Assembly (NCBI GenBank): GCA_949825045.1
Contig: OX463810.1
Location: 35,846,201-35,910,200 of the forward strand
Direction of reading: 5' to 3'
Origin: Argyresthia goedartella
Lineage: Eukaryota; Arthropoda; Insecta; Lepidoptera; Argyresthiidae
DNA length: 64,000 nt
In this document: positions 45,228-55,189 of the stretch, piece by piece
Layout: every line of letters begins with the position of its first letter
Numbering within the stretch: the stretch's first letter is position 1
Position numbers and translations under genes: made by a program
The notes under the pieces: model-generated
What the model was told of the DNA's origin: nothing
The model's database searches: none
The model's input: the letters and a program-made list of their open reading frames with translations, nothing else

Positions 45228-45296
45228 AACATGCCGGTTTAACCGTAGCATTTGATATACCCAGTATATCAAATGCAACGGTTAAACCGGCATGTT
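45228..45296. repeat. Longest hairpin, 33-bp arms, 3-nt spacer
   Basis: Arms 45228-45260 and 45264-45296 pair at 32 of 33 positions around CCA. Core words are CATGCCGGTTTAACCG and GCATTTGATATAC. No terminal-repeat element surrounds it. Confidence 0.92.
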
Positions 45297-45612
45297 TAAC
45301 CTTTTTGCAGCTAGACTATAGCTCGTTGTTGGCCGTAGGTTTGAAGTCGCGTGGTCGTAGGGTGGTTTGAAAAATGAAGGGCGGTCGCGTCCGTTCGGCC
45401 GTCGTATACATGGCCACTAGCTTAATTATTCTGTGGTGACGGTGGGAGACGGCTACTAATTTGATATCATAAATTAGACGCTTGTTCATAAAGTGACTCA
45501 ATTTCACAGAGTTTTATTAACAGAGTCAGTCGAGAAGGGAGCGGTGGGAGTTTACACTGCTTGGGTATTTGGTATGGAAATCCCTCGTACTATTTTCTAA
45601 TGGGAAATATTA
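45297..45612. other. No recognisable feature
   Basis: Reading frames here are short and give no known protein. Confidence 0.4.
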
Positions 45613-45857
45613 AACTTCACATCAAAAATACTTATTTGCACAGCAAATATCAGGCCAAAATGCTGCAGTTGCTTAGGTGAAGGGTAAAGGGGTAAGCGAA
45701 GCGAAGCCCCTTTATCCTTCGTGTTAGGTTGAACATGCAAGAACAACAAAAAATACTTAAAACATAAACTTGAGTACACATAAAATATTTAAAACATAAA
45801 AAGTGTTTTGCTGATCCCTTTGTACTGTGCAAATCAGTATTTTTGATGTGCGATTAA
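45613..45857 (+). mobile_element. MITE family A, short form, clear ends
   Basis: Terminal inverted repeats of about 26 bases: CACATCAAAAATACTTATTT then GCACAG on the left, CTGTGCAAATCAGTATTTTT then GATGTG on the right. Between are the core (TATCAGGCCAAAATGCTGCA), hairpin (GGTAAGCGAAGCGAAGCCCC) and AACAACAAAAAATACTTAAA. About 245 bases, no coding region. Confidence 0.87.
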
Positions 45858-46630
45858 ATACTAGACTTTTTCAAGGTATGGCAAAAGCGTTTATGAATTT
45901 CATTATGTTGTAAGATGTCTGTGATGCAATATAAATTAAACTTGAATAAACTTTCAAATTTCATCGCAGACCGCTTGGAGCAAGACGGCAAAATGCCCTA
46001 TCTATACCTACATCATGTTATAGAGCAACGCGGGCACCAATACACTTCACACGAGGTTCATAGATTGATTGTTTGTGCAAGGACTCACGACTCGCTGGCT
46101 CAGCAAACACCACGCTTTACTCTGCACCAAGCGATGGTACCTACTTGTGCTTGATACAGCTATCTCTTGCATGCTTGCTATTCAAGATATTCACTCCGGA
46201 TAATTTCCGACAGAGATTTGTCTGACAAACAGGGGCTCACTCTCTTGGATAACAATTAAGGCTTGTTTAGATATTATGCTCTGTATAATTTAATCCCTAA
46301 AATATTCTGCTGCATATTCATAGTCTGTCCTAGAGTAATATAGTGAGAGTAATATTAAAACCTTCATATTTCTGAAGCTAGATGTTCCCCTGTAATGCAA
46401 AATGTATGGGTGCATGGAGACAAACTTGGCGCAACTACCCCATAGTCTACGTCGCAAGTACGCTCGCTGTCTCGCCGTCGAGTACTGGAGGGGCGCGCCA
46501 TGTTATCATAGTCTATCTGTAGTCGATATCTGTGATCTGTAGTATAGATTAACAGGCTAAACGTCGGCACCTGAGCCTCTGAAATGTAATATGGGAAAAA
46601 GCGTGACGTGTGTTGTAGTTTTAATAATCA
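45858..46630. other. No recognised gene
   Basis: A 79-codon plus-strand frame at 45915-46154 is open but matches no family I know. 46380-46560 is CG-rich. Confidence 0.4.
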
Positions 46631-46856
46631 TTATTTATTTATTTATTTCAAGCTATACAAAACCCATATAAATTCGATAAAAAATGTAAACAAAACAGAA
46701 CAAAACAGATTCACTCCTCACAGGAATTAGCAGTAGGTATAGTCATTAAATTAAAACCGTTAAGATATAGTTCAGACTAGGAACTGAAATTAAAACTTTG
46801 GTAAAAATTAAGTTTATATTGTAAATTGAAATTGTAAACAAAAAAAATGATAATTT
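46631..46856 (-). mobile_element. Older LINE 3' end, left part
   Basis: On the minus strand this ends in an AAATAAATAAATAA tail (TTATTTATTTATTTATTTCA at 46631 on plus). Its 5' continuation is on the other side of the I-group insertion at 52141-52600. Typical AT-rich LINE 3' untranslated sequence. Confidence 0.65.
46847..46856 (+). repeat. Target-site duplication, left copy
   Basis: ATGATAATTT here equals 52131-52140. The preceding A run extends the apparent match to about 17 bases, but part of that is the element's poly-A end. Confidence 0.88.
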
Positions 46857-47007
46857 GAGTTACCCCGCGGCCGCCGTTCGGTTCACGCGTCTTATCGTAA
46901 TTCGATAAATGCGCTGTCTCGCCGCGAGTAATTAATCAATATCACATTAGAGGGAATACTTCTAGTTTTGGAGGGTGCTCCTGGCAACAGGAGCACCTCA
47001 TTTTAAC

Positions 47008-48096
47008 ATGGAAGAACCAACTCCCAGCCTCAATGTAAGTTACGCCAATGTTACTTCTAAAAGTACCCACCCCACAAAACATCAAGCCATTATAATAGAT
47101 TCTATAGACGGAATCATGATAAGAGACTACCTACTATCGCTGTCAAAGGTTACCAAATCATCGTCAATCCGTTTTATATCACGTATATCCAATTCCAGAA
47201 TATGTGTTTATTTGGATTCAAAGCAAACAGCAGACGAACTTGTTGATGAAGTCAAAAAAGTCAAAGTCAAAGACCATCTACTGGAAATTCGACCACTATT
47301 AACAAGAAACAAACGAATTGTTCTATCCAATGTTTGCCCCGTCATTCCACATGAAGTAATAGAGGAAAAATTCAATGAAATGAGTATTAAAATCATGTCT
47401 CCCTTTACTTACATGAAAGTCGGAATATCCGAACCTGGCTTTTCACATATTATGAGTTTCCGACGTCAAGTGCACGTTTCCCCGGAGGATGAAAAAAGAC
47501 TACCAGAATCGATGCTTATCAATTATGACGATACCAACTACTGGATTTACATCACAAATGAATCAATGAAGTGCTTTGTATGCAATGGTATGGGACATTT
47601 AGCTAAACACTGTCCACAAAGTAATCAACCTCCTATGTCGACACAGCCCATTAATAGTCAGAGTCACACACAAGAAAATAAAGAAACTTCCAGCTTTCTT
47701 CCCATAAAGTTTAACAAACCTCAGACTCAATCCACCAACACCAATCAACCAACCAGCAAGCCAGATTTCAACAAAGGCAATAAGCGCATCCACTCAACCA
47801 CCACATCGGAGCTTTCAGAATCAGATAACAAACAAACTGATTTTATTTCGGAATCTCCTTTTACCTCCCTACCATTGAGTGACTGTACAGATGACATCGA
47901 TAGTAACTATTCTGTTGAAGAAGAATCGCCAAACAACAAGTCGCTTAAAAAGAAGAAGAAAACTTTAGACAACAGGACAGAAGAACAAGTTTGGAACGAT
48001 ATACAAATAGAATTGAAAGAATCTGAAAACACATCTCGCTTCCCCATTACGTTGGACCAATTCATCAGTCTTTTAGATAGATCACGCAATAAATAA
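47008..48096 (+). CDS. I-type LINE ORF1 protein, zinc-knuckle
   Basis: 362 residues from the first ATG (MEEPTPSLNVSYANVTSK); the frame is open upstream to 46975 but has no ATG there. The protein would bind the element RNA like a Gag protein. An RNA-recognition-like region (about 25-180, with RDYLLSLSKVTK and NKRIVLSNVCPVIPHEVI) precedes a CCHC zinc knuckle with C189, C192, H197, C202 (CFVCNGMGHLAKHC). A long proline/serine/threonine- and asparagine-rich linker follows, then KKKKKT near residue 320. The stop TAA at 48094-48096 may be a mutation: the same frame stays open after a few codons and encodes a plausible C-terminus (see next entry). Confidence 0.85.
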   Translation: MEEPTPSLNVSYANVTSKSTHPTKHQAIIIDSIDGIMIRDYLLSLSKVTKSSSIRFISRISNSRICVYLDSKQTADELVDEVKKVKVKDHLLEIRPLLTRNKRIVLSNVCPVIPHEVIEEKFNEMSIKIMSPFTYMKVGISEPGFSHIMSFRRQVHVSPEDEKRLPESMLINYDDTNYWIYITNESMKCFVCNGMGHLAKHCPQSNQPPMSTQPINSQSHTQENKETSSFLPIKFNKPQTQSTNTNQPTSKPDFNKGNKRIHSTTTSELSESDNKQTDFISESPFTSLPLSDCTDDIDSNYSVEEESPNNKSLKKKKKTLDNRTEEQVWNDIQIELKESENTSRFPITLDQFISLLDRSRNK

Positions 48097-48252
48097 AATA
48101 TTCAAGAAATAATCATGGACTACTCCGAAAATATTCCTGAATTAATTGATATGTGCTTATTCCTCCATCCTAAAATGAATAAGAATTTAAAAAACAGATG
48201 CTCAAGATTTTCCAGAAAACTGCAAGATATTAACTCGGGGAAGACTCAGTAA
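48097..48252 (+). pseudogene. Probable detached C-terminus of LINE ORF1
   Basis: In the same frame as ORF1, directly after its stop, 51 codons run NIQEIIMDYSENIPELID and then MNKNLKNRCSRFSRKLQ to TAA at 48250-48252. From memory, I-type ORF1 proteins of related elements end with a similar segment (an ITLDQF helix, then DxxxLIxML, then S-hx-IKNRCxRxxxKL). The ORF1 stop is therefore best read as a nonsense mutation. An independent 45-residue small protein starting at ATG 48115 is the alternative. Confidence 0.55.
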
Positions 48253-48302
48253 CAATCCTTATTATACATACACGTATATATATAGTTAGGTAGTTTTACC
48301 TT

Positions 48303-51300
48303 ATGAAAATTTTACAGTGGAACGATAATGGGTTCCACGTCAGATTTGAAAACATAAAACTTATACTAAACGAGGTTGATCCATTATGCTTCTGTATACA
48401 AGAAACCAATTTTAAAAACAATTATTGTGCTAAGTTAAAGAATTATGATTACTTTTACAAAAATCGTACACACAGCAATATAGCTAGTGTTGGAGTAGCT
48501 ACATATGTAAAACCTCACACACTCCCTGAACGTATCGATATTATCAGTAATCTAGAAGTAATAGCGATAAGAATTAAATTTCCACTGGCTGTAACTATCT
48601 GTAACTTGTACTTACCCAACAGCTGTTCCTTTAATGAAAATGACTTAAATGATTTAGTTAAACAACTACCAATCCCTTTCGTTTTATTGGGAGACTTTAA
48701 TGGTCACCATTTCCAGACCAGACCAGAAGGGTAAAATGATAGCTGATTGGTTAGATGTAAATGAGGATATTATTCTTCTCAACTCCTACCAGCCTACGCA
48801 CTTCAATAACAGTAACGGCCATACAAGTAGTATTGATTTAACTCTTGCTTCACGAAGTATATCATCTTATTTCGATTGGAATGCATTTGAAGATCTTTAC
48901 GACAGTGACCACTTTCCTATTATCATTACATCACAAATAGATTTAAACCCAACTGCTCTTAAAATCCCACAGCATTGGAAATATCAGGGCGCAGATTGGC
49001 CCAACTTTCGTTGTGAAATAGAATGTAACATTAAACAATTAGATAAATTGAATCTCTCTTCCAATATCCATATTAACGATGTAGTGATTGAATTTAATCA
49101 AACAATAATCAGTTCAGCCGAAAAACACATATCAAAAACCTCTGGAAAATTAAAAAAGAAACAAGTTCCATGGTGGAACGAAGAATGTTCCAAGTCACTA
49201 AAGCAAACAAAAAAAGCTTATAGAAAATACCTTAAGGAATCGAGGAAGAACCAAGATAACCAGGATAACGAACAATTTTAAGCAAGAACGCCAACATAAT
49301 CAAGAATTACTAAAAATAGAATACCGTAAAAATAGATCTAGAACTAGAAGACTATTTAAAGAAAGCAGTAAAACTGATTGGGAAAATTTTATAGCGTCGA
49401 TTAATAGTCATACTCACATAGGAATCATATGGCGAAAAATTAATTCTATTAACGGCCAAAAAAGAAAAAAAGAAACAATAATTTTAAAAAACAATGAAGG
49501 GGAATTATGTTGTGACCCAAAAATAAACTCAGAATTATTAGTAACAGCTTTTGCCAAAAACTCTAGCTCAAGTAATTATAATAATGACTTTTTACAATAT
49601 AAAAATCTAATAGAAGGCGCAAACACCGTATTTAATTTACAAGATAATAGTAATTCAATTAACGAGCCCATTACTCTACATGAACTTTACTCAATTTTAC
49701 ATATATTAGGAGACTCAAGTCCAGGTCCTGATCAAATATCCAATACTTTAATCAAAAAACTTCCATTGGTAGCTCTTGAAAGACTCTTGGACATTTATAA
49801 TTACATCTGGTCAAACCAAGTCTTCCCGGATCAGTGGAGAGAAGCTACTGTTATACCTATCCCAAAACCAGGTAAACCTCCCACTACTACCGCAAGCTAT
49901 AGACCTATATCTCTTACATGTAATCTTTGTAAATTGTTTGAAAAAATTGTAAGTAATAGATTGAGATGGTACCTGGAACATAATCAACTTCTATCACCTT
50001 ACCAATTTGGATTTAGAAAGTTTAGGTCAACTTCAGACCATTTATCCTTTTTAGAAAACGAAATTCTAACATCTTTTGCAAACAAAAATAGTGTGGTAGC
50101 TGTCGCTCTAGATTTAGAAAAAGCATATGAGATGGTATGGAAACACAGAGTTATATCACTCCTGGAACAATTTAATATAAAAGGCAACATCCTCTCCTTT
50201 GTTATCAATTTTTTAACTAATAGAACTATAAGGGTTAAAATTGAAAATACAATCTCGGATCCATTCGTTACTGAAAATGGCCTACCCCAAGGATCTGTTT
50301 TAAGTGTTATCCTGTTTTTGATCTCGATAAATAATGTGCTAGATGTTATAGAACGACCTGTAAAGGGATGTTTATTTGCAGATGACTTAACAATATTATG
50401 TAGCGGTAACAATCTTAAACCTACTGAGAAACTCTTGCAAAACACCTTAGATAAACTTAGTGAATGGTGTATAAATACTGGATTTAAATTTTCAGTATCA
50501 AAAACAGAATCAATGATTCTATCAAAACGGAAAAACAAAGGTAAAATTAACTTAACTATGAACAATCATAAAATTAAAGAAGTTAATAATTTGAAAATTT
50601 TAGGCTTAAAGTTTGATCCAAAAATGAATTGGGTAAACCACATAAAAAAGTTAAAGTCCGAGTGTTATAACAGAATGAATATTGTAAAATTTTTATCATC
50701 CAATAAATGGGGTTCAGATAGCACATGCATTAAAAATACGTACAAAGCATTAATTAGACAGAAAATCGATTATGGTTCAATTATTTATGATTCAGCCTCT
50801 CCCAGTATTTTAAAACTTCTAGATAGTACACATAACACCTGTCAAAGGTTAAGTTTAGGAGCCTTTAGAACTAGCCCAGTAAGCAGTATCCTTGCTGAGG
50901 CAAACGAAATGCCTTTAATTTTTCGAAGAAAAGAATTGTGCCTTTCATACGCGATTAACCATATAACCAACAATAACAAGTCATTTCTCTCGAAAACTTC
51001 ACTATGGTCTGATATTGAATACAACCTACTGCCATCGCTCCCCGTCCCCTTAAGACTTAGACTTAAAAAATATCTATCCGAAATTAATTTTGAATTACCT
51101 ACCGTATTCCCACGTAAACATCCCACGTATCCGCCATGGACAAAAATCGAACCTAAAATTAACCTAGATCTAGCTTACAAGTACCCCAGAGATTCCACTC
51201 CTGATTATATTTATAAGAACCTTTTTTATGAAATTAAAGATAGGTACCCAGAGTTTATGCTATACTATACGGATGGCTCCGTTTGTGAGGGTAGAACCGG

Positions 51301-52058
51301 TTGCGCGATCGTGACAACAAACGATACATATAGGTACAGATTACAAAACTATGCATCTATTTTCACATGCGAAGCCGTTGCAATCCTAAAATGCCTAGAG
51401 GTAATTAATGACTACTCGAATGCAAAAAAAACACATTATCTTTTCCGATTCAATGTCATCCCTCAAAGCAATATCTAATATTAATAATACTGACCCTTTG
51501 GTTAATTTAATAATAGAAAACCTACTAGATCTAATGGATAAACAATGCGTTGTAGAATTATTCTGGATACCTAGACATCAGGGTATTCCCGGAAATGAAA
51601 GGGCGGACACCGCAGCCAAAAACGCTACGAGATATGAGCAATGCAATTATACGACTATTAATAAACCAGACCTTAAGAAATACCTTAAACTGAATATTAA
51701 AAGATTATGGAACAGCTGTTGGGTAAAAAATAACAATAGTGCCTTATATGAGATAAGAAAATCAGTATTCGAATAGAGTAAATTCCATGTAAACAATAGA
51801 AAAGACCAAGTAGTTATGAATAGATTAAGAATAGGTCATTGTAATGTTACTCATTTGTATCTGATAACTAAGGAACCTAAGAAAAAATGTCTAAGGTGTA
51901 GTAGTGATATATCTGTCAAACACTTGTTTATTGATTGTCCAATGTATAAAACAGAACGATTAACTGTTAATCTTCCTAATAATCTGAAGGATTGTTTAAA
52001 TAATTCAAAAAAATCTGTTCAATTTCTCAAGCTTATCAACTACTACGACTTGATTTAA
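48303..52058 (+). pseudogene. I-type LINE ORF2: endonuclease, RT, RNase H, broken
   Basis: The polyprotein nicks DNA, reverse-transcribes the element and removes RNA. Endonuclease: MKILQWNDNGFH, IQETNF, LLGDFNGHH (48303-48734), then in another frame SSIDLTLASR and YDSDHFPII (48700-49281). A second shift near 49250 leads to one long frame to 51478 with the reverse transcriptase: SSPGPDQIS, ASYRPISLTCNLCKLFEKI, QFGFRKFRSTSDHL, ALDLEKAYEMVW, GLPQGSVLS and the catalytic FADDLTILC (about 50380). RNase H begins LYYTDGS and TCEAVAI. A third shift near 51410-51478 separates FSDSMSSL and WIPRHQGIPGNERADTAAK. A TAG at 51774-51776 cuts the C-terminus, which continues in frame to 52058 with MNRLRIGH and CLRCSSDISVKHLFIDCP. 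Motif A has E for the usual D after AY (AYEM for AYDM), a possible inactivating change. Confidence 0.88.
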
Positions 52059-52130
52059 TATTGTATCCCTATAGTGGTCGCTAATGACCTTAGCTGTTTG
52101 AGCGACCTTAAATAAATAAATTAAAAAAAA

Positions 52131-52140
52131 ATGATAATTT
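52131..52140 (+). repeat. Target-site duplication, right copy
   Basis: ATGATAATTT directly after the A-rich 3' tail; identical to 46847-46856. Confidence 0.88.
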
Positions 52141-52600
52141 AAAACTATAATTGTGAAAGCAACTATGTGTTCACAGATAAAATGGAATAATTAGTTAGGC
52201 TGCACAATTGGATTAGCGCAAAACGAAATTAAAATTAGGATAAAATTGACTAAAATTGTCTTACAAGTTTTTGCACTTAATCAGGCAGGTACCTACCTAC
52301 TTTTTGTTGCTCTCCTGGTGCAGTGATTAATAATCCTAATCTCGTGGGGGTTATCGTTGAGAGCAACAACGAGCTTGTTGAATGATGTCCTGACTCTATC
52401 CCAAAACTCGGACACCAGGGACCTGATGACTGCGAAGTAATCAGGGACCATGGCGTCGCTGAACATGCCCGACGACGCACTGCAGTACCGAGGTAATCTC
52501 CGTAGTATGCGGATGGCGTTGATATTAGTAACTGTTATTAGTAGGTTTTGAATATATAGTAATATTATAAGGCATATCAATATCTGTTTTAGTCATCGGA
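52141..52600 (-). pseudogene. Older LINE, C-terminus and 3' UTR (right part)
   Basis: On the minus strand: NAIRILRRLPRYCSASSGMF, then AVIRSLVSEFWDRVR, ending at a stop near 52294, followed by AT-rich 3' untranslated sequence that continues at 46856-46631 across the inserted I element. The RxLLxLPxxCSASxMF motif is the familiar C-terminal end of many lepidopteran LINE polyproteins. 5'-truncated. Confidence 0.7.
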
Positions 52601-52896
52601 GAGTTCAGAACTTGCACCTATAGCATACCTAGGTACTCTTATATGCTGGATCAAACGTAATCCATATGGAAAGACGATTGACGACCTTACCAAGTTTTTA
52701 TACTTAAGCTGTAATGCTGCATCTGATGCTAAGTTACCTGAAAATAAAGAAACCATGTTTTATTTTAATAGTTAATACGCTAAATGAAGTATAGAATCTC
52801 GTGGGCGCAAATGTGGCGATGTCACCATATGGCGAAAGGCGTGACGCTGTGTTCGTTTGTTGTGTTAAATAAAGTAAATGTTAGCTTTGTGGAAAA
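52601..52896. other. No recognisable feature
   Basis: Short unassigned spacer before the SINE. Confidence 0.4.
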
Positions 52897-53200
52897 AGCT
52901 CCGTGGTCTAATGGGTTTCACTCTTTGTTTCTCACACAGGAGATGCAGGTTCGAAACCTGACCATGTACCACTGAGATAATTAATTTACCTTAAGTACAT
53001 TATCGGAAGTTCAGTGTTTCGGATGACACGTTAAGCTGTAGGTCCCGGCTACCATCGCTACGTGGTAGTGGTCGTAAAACTCCTCCATCAACAATAACTA
53101 AGCCAGTTTGGTGAAGTATGGCTTAATCTTACTCATATCCGGGTAAAGGCATGTGCCCCTCGGTGGGGACATTAATGGGCTACATTTATTTATTTATTAT
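52897..53200 (+). mobile_element. tRNA-derived SINE, family 1, near full length
   Basis: A box TGGTCTAATGG (52904-52914) and B box GGTTCGAAACC (52948-52958) head a body containing GTTTCGGATGACACGTTAAG, TGTAGGTCCCGGCTACCATC and ACTAAGCCAGTTTGGTGAAG, then GGGCTACATTTATTTATTTA. The AT-rich tail and the internal pol III promoter define a SINE. Confidence 0.88.
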
Positions 53201-54835
53201 AGCTTTTTGAAATGTTTCTCGTGATAATGTATTACCCAAAAGGCAAGAAATTGGTAAGTTACTTACATTTGAACCTTCAGAACATAATAATTATGCGAAG
53301 TGGCATAAGTTTCCCAACTTCTAATAAATTTGTATTGTTGTAGCCCACTAAATTCCCCACGGAAGGAAAAAAGCTTTTCCCAGACTTAAGCAAGATTCCT
53401 TTATTGTCAAGTTATACTAATCTTTATAAGGCCGTTACTTACGCTTCCACGAAACTAATCTAAAAGTATAATTTTTGACGAGGCCTAATCTAAACAAACC
53501 TAGCAAATAAATTACAAGGATACTCGTATTTTCTAAGAGGGTCGCCCCTGAAAATAAAAAGCAATAATAATGAAACGTGCTTATCTACTCACCCGCCCCT
53601 AAATGCCAAGACACCTCCGTACTACGAGCAACGTAAATGTACGATTATGAGTTATTAGTCTATTACGTAAGTATATATATTTGGGGTGCTTATCGGCGAA
53701 GATCGCTTACAAATTCGCTTGGGGGCGTGACGAGTGCCGGTTTCGGCTCTGCTGCGTCATTCCGTTAACCTGGAGCTAATGTGATAACTCGATATGTCCC
53801 TTTATCTGTGACAAATTTATAGAAAATATCGTATAACCTATGTTTATTAGGTTAATTGTTTTAGTGCTATTTAGTTGGTAGCGACAGCTTAATAAATATG
53901 TAGGTTGGTCCAACATCAGCCCATTTTTTTTAATAAAAAAATATTTGGTCCCTTCAAAAATAAAGTGTTTCTTAGGCAGAGATTATATTGAATTGTCCAG
54001 ACTGAAGTAACGGACCACTGAAGTTGAACCTGTCTCTATAAAACACTAAGTTATTGATCTAGGTCAACTGTTTTCTCAACCTTCAAGGCAGTAAGTACCT
54101 ACTTACTAATTGTTCTGCTTGTTCCATATTTTGCCTAAATGACCTATAAAGATGGACTACGAGTATATGGCTGGCCCTCTCGAGATTTTTAATAAATCTT
54201 TTATGTTTATCTAACCACTTTTTAGCTTAATTCCAGGACCGTCAAGAGTTTTATTAGCCTTGCCACACACGGACCACAACCACGCCTTTTAAAATTTGAT
54301 CACATTTAACGTACGATGTAATTTACACTAAATAAGTAACCTATCACAGACCTAATTCAGTGTCTAAAAGGTCGCGACTATCATAACTTGTCCAAGAGTG
54401 TGGAAATCAAGTTATAAACGATTATAATGTTAATTAAATATAATAACTCATTATCATAAACTGAAGATCTGACATGCTTACGCACTGAACCATAAAACAA
54501 TGTATAATGTATTCAAAACCAGTTTAATACGATTCAATTCACTTAACTTAACATACCGTCTCACCTATCCTCATACGGGGTTGCAGTGACACAACTATGC
54601 CCACGTTTAGCCAGTTATTTAACACTCCATTTTGCGTGACAGGGGGCTAACCAATCGCCGCAGTTTTGGAGATTGATGGTTTTCTCACGGCGTTTTCCAT
54701 TTCCGTTAGAATGTCCGTTTAATGTATCAATTTAAAAAAAACAGTTCTTCAATTTGTTGCTGTTTATTCTATGTATTTTAAAGGCATTTTATTTACACAG
54801 CAGTAATAAAGAATATTACTATGTCCAGTTTTATG
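53201..54835. other. No gene seen
   Basis: AT-rich, with a modestly GC-rich patch at 53690-53780 (GGGGGCGTGACGAGTGCCGG). Nothing identified. Confidence 0.4.
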
Positions 54836-55100
54836 CCCTCACGAAAAAAGAGGGTTGTTTGAAGCGTCTGTCTGTCTGTGAATCTGTCTGTGGCACTCTA
54901 GCGCTCAAACGGGTGGACGGATTTTAATTCACTGTTTTTGTAAATGGTAAGTAAGAACCGTTCTTAGCCATGTTTCATTAAAATCGGTTCAGTGGTTCAA
55001 TGACGTATCGTATCTAGATACTACCTCCTACCCATGTGCAACATCTTCACGGGTCAAGTAGTTTTGAGTTTCATACAAACTCTTACCCCCTCAGCAGTAA
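54836..55100 (+). repeat. Dispersed repeat, GTCTGTCTGT/AAAATCGGTTCAGT type
   Basis: Contains CTCACGAAAAAAGAGGGTTG, CGTCTGTCTGTCTGTG, AAACGGGTGGACGGATTTT and TTCATTAAAATCGGTTCAGT, a string order I recognise from lepidopteran dispersed repeats. Only one copy is in this window; class unknown. Confidence 0.5.
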
Positions 55101-55189
55101 TAGTATCCTTTTTACTCCTGCCTCGGCTAAGGATAACGTCACACAGAGAAGGTCTCGTCAGTTGATTCCCAGCTTATATCAAAATAACG

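Larger units (their letters stand above)
46857..52130 (+). mobile_element. I-group non-LTR retrotransposon, full length
   Basis: A 5.27-kb LINE from GAGTTACCCCGCGGCCGCCG to a TTAAAAAAAAA tail, with a 10-base target duplication on both sides. It carries ORF1 with a zinc knuckle, and an ORF2 with AP endonuclease, reverse transcriptase, RNase H and a C-terminal CCHC-like motif. RNase H places it in the I group. Both ends and the duplication are intact, so insertion is fairly recent; ORF2 is broken by three frameshifts and a stop. It landed in an older minus-strand LINE. Confidence 0.9.

Noticed and set aside
45915..46154. A small host gene of 79 codons
   Set aside because: The frame is open, but I see no splice sites, conserved motif or composition signal that would justify calling it.
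49999..50565. A minus-strand gene of 188 codons
   Set aside because: It is antisense to the reverse-transcriptase motifs of the I-type LINE and has no family resemblance.
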